A stretch of 8,995 nt of DNA from Thermoplasmata archaeon (GTDB lineage Archaea > Thermoplasmatota > Thermoplasmata > Thermoplasmatales > Thermoplasmataceae). Positions 1 to 5,878 of the stretch are shown one piece after another. The stretch covers positions 1-8,995 of the forward strand of contig JAKBSB010000042.1 of NCBI GenBank assembly GCA_021845155.1, given 5' to 3'. Position 1 is the first letter of the stretch. Each line of letters starts with the position of its first letter. The translations under genes were made by a program, and so were the position numbers. Below the pieces are notes generated by a model. That model saw only the letters and a list, made by a program, of their open reading frames with translations. It ran no database searches and was not told the DNA's origin.

Positions 1-1117
1 CCGATCTATGTGCCGGACTTATGATCATCCCTGTATTCAAAATCAGTTCTCCCTTACTGTAATACTCACCTGTGTCAACTATGTTTTCTCCTTTTTTAAA
101 GGGTCTTTCCAGTATTATGGCGTCGCCATTCCTCTTCGCGTCTTCATATTTAATGACGCAATCCACACTGGAGGGAATTTCGCCCCCGGTGAATATCTCT
201 ATGCAGTCAAGGCGCGATTCAAGCTTGACATCTGTCCTTCCCGCACCTATTTTTCCTGCAATCCTGATCTGTACAGGAAAATCTTCCAAAGAATCGAAAA
301 TTGTAGAATCAACCCCATAACCATCCATTGCACTTTTCCTGTATGGGGGGGAATTAACAGGCGAAGCCACGTCTTCGGAGGATATCATCCCGCAGGACCT
401 TTCAGCAGGTATCCTTGAAGTCCTGATCTTCTTCCAGGTAATTTCCCTGATAAGCTTCAATGCCGTCCCGACTGAAATGTCAGTCCTGTTGCCAATTTGA
501 TCCCCCATGGTTCCACCTGAACCAAGAACATCGTACAGATTCCGAATCTTCGCCAGGTCAGCGGGATAATCCAGATCCTCAAGCATTCTGCAGTCTTCAA
601 TCTCAATTAATCCCAGATCATCCATATGTTTTTCAAACAGTTTTCTTCCGCCGCTGTCCCCGCTAAGTTTCATCAAATCACTGTAATAGCTTTTGGAAAA
701 TATGGCCGGATTGCGGATCTCGTTACCGCATAAAGTCGCGGCTATGCCACAGCCAGAGGATTCAAACTTGTTCATGACATTCAAAATGTGTTCAACAGTA
801 ACAAGAGGCTGGTCTCCTGGGAGCATCATGACACCATCACTATTCCTGAAAGCCGCTTTCATGCCGATTTTTATTGATTCAGACATCCCCATCTCTGGAT
901 GGGGGTTTTCCAGTACAGTAAAACCATCAGGAATAATTGATTTGATAACTTCATCATTCTCCCTGATCACTATATACTTCCCGTGCAATGGGAGGCACGA
1001 AACTTTTTCAATAAGAATTTCCAGTACTTTCCTGCCGTTTATCTCCTCAACCAGTTTGGGTTTTCCAAAACGGCTTGATAACCCCGCAGCATAAATGACT
1101 AAAGATATCCTCTTCAT
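1..1117 (-). CDS. MocA/MobA-type molybdopterin nucleotidyltransferase fused to MoeA-type molybdotransferase (partial, C-terminus off the left edge)
   Basis: 372 codons are visible and the frame is still open at the left edge. Residues 1-190 form an NTP-transferase domain: the nucleotide-binding loop AAGLSSRFGKPK (10-21), the metal-binding LPGDQPLV (99-106), GDSGGRKL (153-160) and DLDYPADL (181-188). These are hallmarks of the MocA/MobA family, which attaches CMP or GMP to molybdopterin; GDSGGR and DLDYP favour MocA. From about residue 212 a MoeA N-terminal region begins, with RKSAMDGYG (260-268, catalytic-type Asp265) and FTGGEIPSSVDCVI (309-322, Asp319). MoeA inserts molybdate into adenylylated molybdopterin. 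The fusion would join metal insertion and nucleotide addition in one polypeptide. The start is the ATG at 1117, ten bases after the coxG stop, with a weak AGGA overlapping that stop, so the two genes are probably co-transcribed. The MoeA C-terminal domains, if present, lie outside the window. Domain calls are confident; CMP versus GMP specificity is inference. Confidence 0.88.
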   Translation of the reverse strand, partial: MKRISLVIYAAGLSSRFGKPKLVEEINGRKVLEILIEKVSCLPLHGKYIVIRENDEVIKSIIPDGFTVLENPHPEMGMSESIKIGMKAAFRNSDGVMMLPGDQPLVTVEHILNVMNKFESSGCGIAATLCGNEIRNPAIFSKSYYSDLMKLSGDSGGRKLFEKHMDDLGLIEIEDCRMLEDLDYPADLAKIRNLYDVLGSGGTMGDQIGNRTDISVGTALKLIREITWKKIRTSRIPAERSCGMISSEDVASPVNSPPYRKSAMDGYGVDSTIFDSLEDFPVQIRIAGKIGAGRTDVKLESRLDCIEIFTGGEIPSSVDCVIKYEDAKRNGDAIILERPFKKGENIVDTGEYYSKGELILNTGMIISPAHRS

Positions 1118-1127
1118 AAGACATTTC

Positions 1128-1565
1128 CTAAATGGCTTCAAGAGCCTTCTTGAACTCCTCTATAATATTCATGGCATATTTTTCCGCCTGTCCTTTTATT
1201 ATCCTTGATCCAAGTGTTGCAAGTGTTCCCCTGATATTGAGGGTCAATTTCCATTTCACATCTGTACCTGTGCTTTCAGGAGTGTGACTCACATCAATAG
1301 TGAAGTCAACAGAACCCCCCTTTCCAGAACCTGCCCCTACTATCCTTACCGAATCCTGCTTAATCTCCTGGAGCGACACTCTTATGTCGAATTTACCTTT
1401 AATGAAGGACACTCCGGCTTTAGCTGTAAACCTTGCATTTGTGCTGTCTACTACTTCCTGGGATTCCTTATCCGGCATTATGGAAAGAATCTTCGTAATA
1501 TCGGAAAGGAATGCTGCAACCTTTGTGTCACTTTTGTCAACGTTGAAAGTTCCATCCAAGTCCAT
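1128..1565 (-). CDS. coxG: CoxG-like SRPBCC family protein
   Basis: 145 residues, the usual length for single-domain CoxG proteins. The N-terminus MDLDGTFNV and the C-terminal pattern GTLATLGSRIIKGQAEKYAM, followed by an amphipathic helix, match the CoxG (carbon monoxide dehydrogenase subunit G) branch of the START/SRPBCC fold. Members have a hydrophobic cavity. In aerobic CO dehydrogenase operons CoxG is linked to membrane association or maturation of the enzyme. No signal peptide or membrane segment is visible. The gene is first in an apparent two-gene unit with the MocA-MoeA fusion downstream, which supports a role alongside a molybdenum hydroxylase rather than a generic lipid-binding role. 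The start ATG at 1563-1565 has a TATA-like element about 28 bases upstream, suggesting a leaderless transcript. The CO dehydrogenase link is inference from family and neighbour; the actual substrate enzyme is not in view. Confidence 0.82.
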   Translation of the reverse strand: MDLDGTFNVDKSDTKVAAFLSDITKILSIMPDKESQEVVDSTNARFTAKAGVSFIKGKFDIRVSLQEIKQDSVRIVGAGSGKGGSVDFTIDVSHTPESTGTDVKWKLTLNIRGTLATLGSRIIKGQAEKYAMNIIEEFKKALEAI

Positions 1566-1587
1566 AATACAAAAATACCGGCTGTGT

Positions 1588-1598
1588 AAAAAATATTA
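1588..1598 (-). promoter_or_regulatory. Putative TATA box for the coxG operon
   Basis: On the minus strand this reads TAATATTTTTT, centred about 28 bases upstream of the coxG ATG. That is the spacing expected for an archaeal leaderless transcript. No Shine-Dalgarno sequence precedes the ATG, which agrees with leaderless initiation. Confidence 0.45.
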
Positions 1599-1764
1599 CT
1601 ATTTTATTCGCTTCTTCGCTGCAGGACCTCAAGCCTTCATTGACGTAACCATAAACCTTTATACGAAATTAGTAATCAATTTCCGTTTATTTATAATAAC
1701 CTATTAGAGCGTATTTCTTAACAATTGGATTAAAAAGATTAAATTAGGTCAACGAGATTATCTG

Positions 1765-1785
1765 TTGTCTTTTAAAGAAAGACAA
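1765..1785 (+). promoter_or_regulatory. Inverted repeat enclosing the TATA box of the glutamate dehydrogenase gene (putative operator)
   Basis: Arms TTGTCTTT (1765-1772) and AAAGACAA (1778-1785) are perfect reverse complements around a 5-base spacer, TAAAG. The TATA-like CTTTTAAAG (1769-1777) lies in the centre, about 23 bases before the ATG at 1797, as in the other leaderless promoters of this window. A dimeric regulator bound here would cover the TATA box. If transcription instead starts further upstream (TATA-like elements at 1657-1664 and 1686-1697), the repeat would form a leader hairpin next to the start. Operator is the simpler reading, but no regulator is identified. Confidence 0.5.
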
Positions 1786-1796
1786 GAGTGATAGCA

Positions 1797-3047
1797 ATGG
1801 TAGAAGATTTAGACCCGTTTGATATAGCATTGAAACAGCTGAACAAGGCTGCAAAAGTTATAAATCTGGACAAGCAAGCTCTTGAGTTGTTAAGTTCACC
1901 GAAACAGATTCTTCAGGTGAGCATACCTGTTAAGATGGACAATGGAGAAACCAAGGTTTTCACCGGGTTCAGGGTGCATTACAATACTGCACGGGGACCA
2001 GCAAAGGGAGGAATAAGATTTCACCCGGATGAAACATTGTCCACAGTGAAGGCTCTCTCTGCATGGATGACATGGAAAACCGCCATAACAAACCTTCCTA
2101 TGGGAGGATCAAAGGGCGGGGTTATCTGCGATCCAAAGAAACTCAGCTTAGGAGAACTCGAAAGATTGAGCAGAGGATATATCAGGGCTATTGCAGATTT
2201 TATTGGTCCCGAAATAGATGTACCTGCGCCTGATGTATACACCACGCCGCAGATAATGGCGTGGATGATGGACGAATATGAAACAATTGTAAGGCATTCA
2301 GCACCTGGCGTTATAACTGGAAAACCAATCGAAGCTGGTGGATCCCTGGGCAGGGGAGACGCCACGGCCAGAGGAGGACTTTTTGTTCTCAGGGAAGCAG
2401 CAAAGAAGATGAACATGGACCTTTCAAAGGCAACTGTTGCAATACAGGGCTTTGGAAATGCCGGACAGTTTGCACATAAGCTCGTCAAGGAAATGTTCGG
2501 ATCAAAGGTAGTTGCAATTTCAGACACAAAGACAGGAATATATTCAGAATCAGGAATCGACTTTGCAAAGCTTCTTGAACACAAGAAGAAGACAGGGTCC
2601 GTCAAAGATTTCCCAGGGACAAAGAACATAACCAACGAGGAACTTCTTGAGCTTAAGGTTGATGTGCTCATACCAGCCGCAATTGAGAACCAGCTCACAT
2701 CGGCCAACGCTGGAAAGGTCAAGGCCAAAGTCATTCTGGAACTTGCCAATGGACCAACCACACCTGATGCAGATGAGATATTCTACAAGAACAAGATTCT
2801 CCTGCTTCCTGACTTCCTTTCGAACGCCGGAGGTGTGACAGTATCATACTTTGAATGGGTCCAGAACCAGACAGGCGACTACTGGACTGAGAAAGAGGTC
2901 TACGACAGGCTGGACAAGAAGATGACACAGGCCACAAGTGACGTACTGAACGCTTCAGAAAAGTACAAGATTGATCCCAGGACCGCTGCGTACACAGTAT
3001 CCGTCAAAAGAGTGGCTGATGCCATGAAACTCAGGGGAATGTACTGA
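1797..3047 (+). CDS. gdhA: Glutamate dehydrogenase (NAD(P)-dependent, Glu/Leu/Phe/Val dehydrogenase family)
   Basis: 416 residues from the ATG at 1797, typical of hexameric archaeal glutamate dehydrogenases. The enzyme interconverts glutamate with 2-oxoglutarate and ammonium, linking nitrogen assimilation to the citric acid cycle in the cytoplasm. Visible motifs are the substrate-binding [11 protein letters not shown] (67-77), the active-site PMGGSKGGV (101-109, catalytic Lys106), DVPAPDVYT (141-149, catalytic Asp146), the dinucleotide-binding GFGNAG (218-223), and the C-terminal [16 protein letters not shown] (342-357) that closes the glutamate site. A GTG at 1788 would add three residues, but it lies only about 14 bases from the TATA box; ATG 1797 fits the leaderless spacing better. 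NAD versus NADP preference cannot be fixed from ISDTKTG (241-247) by eye. The gene stands alone, with a T-rich terminator and a tRNA gene behind it. Confidence 0.97.
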   Translation: MVEDLDPFDIALKQLNKAAKVINLDKQALELLSSPKQILQVSIPVKMDNGETKVFTGFRVHYNTARGPAKGGIRFHPDETLSTVKALSAWMTWKTAITNLPMGGSKGGVICDPKKLSLGELERLSRGYIRAIADFIGPEIDVPAPDVYTTPQIMAWMMDEYETIVRHSAPGVITGKPIEAGGSLGRGDATARGGLFVLREAAKKMNMDLSKATVAIQGFGNAGQFAHKLVKEMFGSKVVAISDTKTGIYSESGIDFAKLLEHKKKTGSVKDFPGTKNITNEELLELKVDVLIPAAIENQLTSANAGKVKAKVILELANGPTTPDADEIFYKNKILLLPDFLSNAGGVTVSYFEWVQNQTGDYWTEKEVYDRLDKKMTQATSDVLNASEKYKIDPRTAAYTVSVKRVADAMKLRGMY

Positions 3048-3055
3048 CATTCCCT

Positions 3056-3069
3056 ATTTTCATATTTTT
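3056..3069 (+). terminator. T-rich terminator after the glutamate dehydrogenase gene
   Basis: Two T-tracts (TTTT at 3057-3060 and TTTTT at 3065-3069) begin 10 bases after the stop codon with no strong hairpin. This is the usual form of archaeal intrinsic termination. Confidence 0.5.
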
Positions 3070-3090
3070 CCAGAGCAGTAAAAACAGGAA

Positions 3091-3100
3091 ATAATTATTA
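3091..3100 (+). promoter_or_regulatory. Putative TATA box for the tRNA-Gly gene
   Basis: ATAATTATTA is centred about 30 bases upstream of the first base of the mature tRNA. A second AT-rich element (GATATATC, 3107-3114) is too close to the tRNA to serve as its TATA box. Confidence 0.4.
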
Positions 3101-3125
3101 TGTGATGATATATCACCCATTAGAA

Positions 3126-3197
3126 GCGGGTATAGTGTAGTGGTTATCACAGGGGCTTCCCAAGCCCTTAACTCGGGTTCAAATCCCGGTACCCGCA
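3126..3197 (+). tRNA. tRNA-Gly(CCC)
   Basis: The 72 bases fold into a full cloverleaf. The acceptor GCGGGTA pairs with TACCCGC. The D-arm has GTG/CAC pairing. The anticodon stem GGGGC/GCCCT encloses the loop TTCCCAA with anticodon CCC. The variable loop is TAAC, and the T-arm TCGGG/CCCGG encloses TTCAAAT. The discriminator base is A73, and CCA is not encoded. No intron is present, including at position 37/38, a common archaeal site. It reads the glycine codon GGG. It stands alone between the glutamate dehydrogenase gene and a small membrane protein gene. I found no repeat of its 3' end nearby, so nothing suggests use as an integration site within this window. Confidence 0.97.
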
Positions 3198-3331
3198 TAT
3201 CCGGAATTTCATCGGTGATGGGCTACGGCAATACCCGGTTCCAGGCAACACCCAAAAGATTCCGTTATGTAAGAAATCAATCTCCATTACATATATTGTG
3301 GTAACAATCTGTTATATTGCACATGAGGAAA

Positions 3332-3344
3332 TGTTTTTAAAACA
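3332..3344 (+). promoter_or_regulatory. Palindromic TATA-like element upstream of the small membrane protein gene
   Basis: TGTTTT-T-AAAACA is a perfect 6+6 bp inverted repeat with a TTTTTAAAA core. Its centre is 19 bases before ATG 3357 and 34 before the in-frame ATG 3372, so it is slightly misplaced for a leaderless start at either. A second candidate box, TTATATT (3312-3318), would give a leader of about 16 bases for ATG 3357. Between them lies AGGAAATG. The rest of 3198-3331 holds no recognisable gene, only a small inverted repeat ATTGT-GGTA-ACAAT at 3295-3308. Confidence 0.35.
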
Positions 3345-3356
3345 ATTCTTGTTATC

Positions 3357-3629
3357 ATGGCAGTGGTTAGAATGACAGGGAGGGGTTTCACCATCTTTCC
3401 AGAAGAAAAGTGGGTGAAAAGAATTCCATTTTTCATCCTGGCGTATACCATGGCCATGCTTTTACTTGGAAGCGCAATTACGGGATCATCCACTCTTGTT
3501 CAACACCTTTATGTTTATTCGTTCGGAATAGGGGAAATATTGCTGACACTCCTTTTCTTGATACTGTGGAGAAAATCACAGATCAAAATCTTGAAGATTG
3601 ATGGAAATACTGATAACCTTAAAAAGTAA
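3357..3629 (+). CDS. Small two-helix membrane protein of unknown function
   Basis: 90 residues. I do not recognise a family. Two hydrophobic stretches, about residues 24-42 (PFFILAYTMAMLLLGSAI) and 51-71 (ending LLTLLFLILW), are separated by a short loop. Basic residues flank them (KWVKR before the first, WRKSQIKILK after the second), predicting both termini inside and a short external loop under the positive-inside rule. The N-terminus is basic and the C-terminal tail polar. Codon use looks like that of its neighbours, and the frame is followed by a T-tract terminator, which supports a real gene. An alternative start is ATG 3372 (residue 6). It lies alone between the tRNA and the msr genes, so context gives no functional clue. 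Confidence 0.65.
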   Translation: MAVVRMTGRGFTIFPEEKWVKRIPFFILAYTMAMLLLGSAITGSSTLVQHLYVYSFGIGEILLTLLFLILWRKSQIKILKIDGNTDNLKK

Positions 3630-3690
3630 AAATAGAATAGATTAATAATTACTTTAAGGCATGTACTCTCTATAAAAGTTACCAATAAGG

Positions 3691-3703
3691 TTTTAGTTTT
3701 TTT
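3691..3703 (+). terminator. T-tract terminator after the small membrane protein gene
   Basis: TTTTAGTTTTTTT lies about 60 bases past the stop codon of the 90-residue protein. It is the strongest plus-strand T-run in the window and has no hairpin, as expected for archaeal termination. Confidence 0.5.
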
Positions 3704-3766
3704 CGAACACAATAATTCATCTCCCTGGTGCTGGATCTACGGGGGTGTTTGAAATATTCCAACTAA

Positions 3767-3817
3767 TTATGCATCAAGGCTTTCTGGATGTACGAACGCG
3801 AACAGGAATGCTGGCAT
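3767..3817 (-). CDS. Candidate 16-residue microprotein or leader peptide downstream of msrA
   Basis: The frame reads MPAFLFAFVHPESLDA and then a TAA stop. It is supported almost only by its translation signal: GGAGGTGA at 3830-3823, a near-complete complement of the 16S anti-Shine-Dalgarno, lies five bases before the ATG. That is stronger than the site of any other gene in the window. The frame begins 28 bases after the msrA stop on the same strand, so read-through from the msr operon could express it. Alternatively, the TATA-like TTTATAG (3842-3836) could drive it, but that would place the RNA start too close for the ribosome site to be included. The peptide has a hydrophobic FLFAFV core. 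It may equally be the remnant start of a gene whose body has decayed, since nothing recognisable follows. Confidence 0.35.
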   Translation of the reverse strand: MPAFLFAFVHPESLDA

Positions 3818-3822
3818 ACTTT

Positions 3823-3830
3823 TCACCTCC
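3823..3830 (-). promoter_or_regulatory. Consensus Shine-Dalgarno site GGAGGTGA
   Basis: A perfect GGAGGTGA on the minus strand, with a 5-base spacer AAAGT before an ATG. It defines the 16-codon frame behind msrA. No other start codon in this stretch is served by it. Confidence 0.5.
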
Positions 3831-3845
3831 AGTATTCTATAAATG

Positions 3846-4394
3846 CTAATGAATCAACTTCATTTCAAGATCCTTGTTCTTCTTTAACTTGGCAAGCTTT
3901 GGGCTTATCACATACTGGCAGTAAGGTGCATCGGAGTTTCTTTTGTAATAATTGTTGTGGTATTCTTCTGAAGGGTAGAAATCATGAAATTCCTCAACCT
4001 TTGTAACAATTGGCTTCCTGTAAACTCTTTTTTCAGTCATTTCCCTTATTGTATCTTCTGCAGTTTCCCTCTGGTTGTCATTGATATAGAAAATTGCCGA
4101 CCTGTACTGGGTGCCCACATCATTTCCCTGCCGATTCAGGGTAGTGGGATCGTGGGTTGAGAAGAAAACTTTCAGTATGTCCCCATAGGAAATGACCGAA
4201 GTATCAAACTTTATCCTTACAGTCTCTGCATGTCCTGTTCTTCCAGTGCAAACCTCTTCGTAGGAAGGGTCTGGTATCTTGCCTCCACAGTATCCAGATT
4301 GTATCTCTACCACACCTTTTATCTCCTGGAATACTGCCTCAGTGCACCAGAAACATCCGCTTGCCAGATAAGCGGTTTCAATCCTCTCACTCAA
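3846..4394 (-). CDS. msrA: Peptide methionine (S)-S-oxide reductase MsrA
   Basis: 182 residues with the TTG start preferred here. MsrA reduces the S epimer of methionine sulfoxide in proteins and free methionine, repairing oxidative damage in the cytoplasm. The signature [11 protein letters not shown] (residues 12-22) carries the nucleophilic Cys14 and Glu19. SGYCGG (33-38), [31 protein letters not shown] and EEYHNNYY (143-150) are family hallmarks. The C-terminal [10 protein letters not shown] has Cys159, a likely resolving cysteine. The gene overlaps the end of msrB. The site GGAAGGTGAT (4408-4399) sits four bases before TTG 4394, whereas GTG 4403 lies inside that site and so could not use it; GTG 4403 (three more residues) remains possible. 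Translation is probably coupled to msrB. Confidence 0.95.
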   Translation of the reverse strand: MSERIETAYLASGCFWCTEAVFQEIKGVVEIQSGYCGGKIPDPSYEEVCTGRTGHAETVRIKFDTSVISYGDILKVFFSTHDPTTLNRQGNDVGTQYRSAIFYINDNQRETAEDTIREMTEKRVYRKPIVTKVEEFHDFYPSEEYHNNYYKRNSDAPYCQYVISPKLAKLKKNKDLEMKLIH

Positions 4395-4761
4395 TTTTAT
4401 CACCTTCCGGTATAAATATCATGGATATTGAATTGACACAATGCCTTACATTCTTTTCCGTCAACCTTTCTCCCTGGAAAACGTGCCCAAGGTGAGCTCC
4501 ACACCTGCTGCACTGAATCTCAGTCCTCATCCCGTCCCTGTCCGGCAATCGCTTCACTGATCCCTCAATCTCCTGGTCAAAGCTTGGCCAGCCACATCCT
4601 GCGTCAAATTTTGAATCTGACCTGTATAGTGGCAATCCGCACCTCCTGCATACATATGTGCCCTTTTCATAGAAATTGTCGTATTCACCGGTGAAAGGCC
4701 TTTCAGTCCCCTTTCCAACTATGACTTTTTCTTCTTTTTGTGTAAGAATCCTGTATTCCAT
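4387..4761 (-). CDS. msrB: Peptide methionine (R)-S-oxide reductase MsrB
   Basis: 124 residues from the ATG at 4761. MsrB reduces the R epimer of methionine sulfoxide and so complements MsrA, encoded directly downstream. Two CxxC pairs, Cys38/Cys41 and Cys84/Cys87, form the structural zinc site. CGWPSF (56-61) supplies the usual recycling cysteine and active-site tryptophan, and GAHLGHVF (88-95) the histidines. The nucleophile is Cys108 in RHCVNS, a variant of the common RYCxNS. A TTG at 4776 would add five residues, but ATG 4761 has a TATA box CTTAAATAAA about 24 bases upstream, matching a leaderless mRNA. It is the first gene of the msrB-msrA unit. No thioredoxin or thioredoxin reductase is visible nearby. 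Confidence 0.95.
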   Translation of the reverse strand: MEYRILTQKEEKVIVGKGTERPFTGEYDNFYEKGTYVCRRCGLPLYRSDSKFDAGCGWPSFDQEIEGSVKRLPDRDGMRTEIQCSRCGAHLGHVFQGERLTEKNVRHCVNSISMIFIPEGDKIE

Positions 4762-4780
4762 AATAATAAGATGCAATTGG

Positions 4781-4790
4781 TTTATTTAAG
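4781..4790 (-). promoter_or_regulatory. Putative TATA box of the msrB-msrA operon
   Basis: CTTAAATAAA on the minus strand is centred about 24 bases upstream of ATG 4761. The spacing supports leaderless transcription and the ATG start over the upstream TTG. Confidence 0.5.
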
Positions 4791-4797
4791 TTTGAAT

Positions 4798-4805
4798 AAA
4801 AAAAA
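4798..4805 (-). terminator. T-tract terminator between the small barrel gene and msrB
   Basis: Eight T residues on the minus strand, about 40 bases past the stop of the 86-residue gene and just before the msrB TATA box. It separates the two transcription units. Confidence 0.45.
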
Positions 4806-4844
4806 TTTTGGAAATCCCTTAAAATATGGAGTGAAAATAAAGCA

Positions 4845-5105
4845 TCAGAATATTTTCTGTGCTTCGAAGACTTCATGCTTCGTAGGGGGGTTTACCTTCT
4901 TGAGAAGATCTTTCATGTCATTGACACTTGGAGCTTCCCAGTTGCATACGGCGCGGTTTTCCTCGCCTATTACATTTATGGATTTCAGGGTAAATCCTGC
5001 CGGTAGCTTGCTGTTTTTTGCCATGTCTACAATGCTCCCTACAACCTTGAAAGCCTCGTCCTTGTTATGTTCTCTCCATCTGTGTTCAACAATTACATTT
5101 GCCAT
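4845..5105 (-). CDS. Small alpha/beta-barrel-like protein (DUF4242/DUF3303-like)
   Basis: 86 residues with no signal peptide or membrane segment. The layout strand (ANVIVEHRW), helix (DEAFKVVGSIVDMAK), strand (FTLKSINVIGEE), strand with the motif CNWEAPS (54-60), helix (VNDMKDLLKKV) and strand (HEVFEAQKIF) suits a ferredoxin-like dimeric barrel. The C-x-W-EAPS segment followed by a helix resembles DUF4242-type small proteins, whose functions are mostly unknown and which sometimes bind metals; Cys54, His8 and His77 could do so. The start ATG is preceded by GGTGAT with a five-base gap. It is divergent from a Bat-type regulator across 65 bases, which suggests that the regulator may control it. 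Family assignment is from memory of the pattern, not a search. Confidence 0.75.
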   Translation of the reverse strand: MANVIVEHRWREHNKDEAFKVVGSIVDMAKNSKLPAGFTLKSINVIGEENRAVCNWEAPSVNDMKDLLKKVNPPTKHEVFEAQKIF

Positions 5106-5110
5106 GTTTT

Positions 5111-5116
5111 ATCACC
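5111..5116 (-). promoter_or_regulatory. Shine-Dalgarno site of the 86-residue barrel protein
   Basis: GGTGAT on the minus strand, five bases before the ATG. Unlike most genes here this one appears to have a short leader (about 14 bases from the shared TATA element), so the site would be in the mRNA. Confidence 0.5.
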
Positions 5117-5135
5117 AATTACATATCCAAAAGCA

Positions 5136-5151
5136 TGGTATATATTTATAA
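5136..5151. promoter_or_regulatory. Shared bidirectional TATA element of the barrel protein and the Bat-type regulator
   Basis: The AT-rich block with core TATATATTTATAA, bounded by GG-T and A-CC, can act on both strands. On the plus strand TTTATAA (5145-5151) is centred 23 bases before ATG 5171, giving a leaderless regulator mRNA. On the minus strand TTATAAATATATA would start RNA near 5119, just ahead of the GGTGAT site. Only one AT-rich block exists in the 65-base gap, so the promoters must overlap. Confidence 0.5.
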
Positions 5152-5170
5152 CCGGTCTGGATTGGCTATC

Positions 5171-5875
5171 ATGGATGAAATTGAATTCTCGCTGAAGAAC
5201 GATTATCCTTTCTGTGCTGTTTCAGAAAAATTTCCGGATGTGACTTTTTACCGATGGTGCAACTCCAGCCTTGATTACCTGGAATTTTATGGCCAGGCGT
5301 CAGATCTGGACAGGGTTGTGAATTTTATACCGGAAATCGAGGATATACTCCATACAAAGTCGGTATACAAATCCAGGAGTCAAACAAGGCTTACTGTTAT
5401 GTTTACCTGCATGTGCAGTATTCATAACTCCACGATCAGGATTGCAGAATCAAACAACTGTCTCTGGCAGGCTCCCGTCAAGTATAAAAACGGAAAGGAA
5501 TCCCTCCAGGTCATAACACTCAAGGACGAGTACCTGAACTCCCTGTATCAGGACTTTGTTAAGATCGGCGATACGGAAATAATAAAGAAGAGATCTTTTT
5601 CTCCAGATTCACTGAGGGATACCTACACAATTTCAATCTCCTCACTTTTCGAGGGAATCACGCCAAAACAGATGAGGTATTTCACCGATGCCTTGTATTC
5701 CGGCTATTATTCTATACCAAAAAAAATTACCATCCAGGACCTGGCTGTTAGAAACAAACTCTCGGATTCAACTATGGAAGAGCACCTTAACAAAGCCAAA
5801 ACAAAGATACTTCAGTCCCTGAAACCCTACATGACCCTTTACAGGAAAGAACAGGAGATGAATGATGAACAATGA
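5171..5875 (+). CDS. Bat-type (bacterio-opsin activator, HTH_10) transcriptional regulator
   Basis: 234 residues from the ATG at 5171, chosen because it lies 23 bases after a TATA box; the frame stays open upstream to an ATG at 5099, which would overlap the divergent gene. The C-terminus carries an HTH_10 domain (about 162-215): ITPKQMRYFTDALYSGYY, then IPKKITIQDLAVRNKLSDS and TMEEHLNKAKTKIL, the conserved layout of archaeal Bat-like DNA-binding domains. Residues 1-160 form a sensor-like region without a recognised ligand motif. It holds five cysteines (15, 30, 80, 82, 97), including CMC (80-82), which could sense redox state or bind metal; this is inference. The neighbouring Msr genes and the divergent barrel protein make a stress-response role plausible but unproven. 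Confidence 0.88.
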   Translation: MDEIEFSLKNDYPFCAVSEKFPDVTFYRWCNSSLDYLEFYGQASDLDRVVNFIPEIEDILHTKSVYKSRSQTRLTVMFTCMCSIHNSTIRIAESNNCLWQAPVKYKNGKESLQVITLKDEYLNSLYQDFVKIGDTEIIKKRSFSPDSLRDTYTISISSLFEGITPKQMRYFTDALYSGYYSIPKKITIQDLAVRNKLSDSTMEEHLNKAKTKILQSLKPYMTLYRKEQEMNDEQ

Positions 5876-5878
5876 AGA

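Noticed and set aside
8..1094. Several plus-strand frames at 8-418, 72-320, 460-666 and 693-1094
   Set aside because: All lie antisense to the MocA-MoeA gene, which has clear conserved motifs on the minus strand.
1788..1796. GTG at 1788 as start of glutamate dehydrogenase
   Set aside because: It lies only about 14 bases from the TATA centre; ATG 1797 has the spacing seen at other leaderless starts here.
2021..2761. Long open frame on the minus strand inside the glutamate dehydrogenase gene
   Set aside because: It is fully antisense to a highly conserved enzyme and its translation has no recognisable domain; the opening results from codon bias in the real frame.
3102..3108. GTGATGA resembling a box C of a C/D sRNA just upstream of the tRNA
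   Set aside because: No box D (CTGA) or C'/D' pair follows before the tRNA begins, so there is no supportable sRNA.
3198..3260. Possible attachment-site duplication of the tRNA 3' end (the string atacccggttcc looked similar)
   Set aside because: Only a short, interrupted similarity; no direct repeat of the tRNA 3' end and no integrase gene in the window.
3218..3304. 28-codon frame after the tRNA beginning in GGTGATGGGC
   Set aside because: The Shine-Dalgarno-like GGTGAT overlaps the ATG itself and cannot serve it; the peptide has no recognisable features.
3769..3849. Plus-strand 26-codon frame in the gap between the membrane protein gene and msrA
   Set aside because: No ribosome site or well-placed TATA box for it, and it runs into the antisense of msrA; the better signal is the minus-strand GGAGGTGA unit.
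5099..5170. N-terminal extension of the Bat-type regulator from ATG 5099
   Set aside because: It would overlap the start of the divergent gene and span the presumed TATA box; ATG 5171 is correctly placed downstream of that box.
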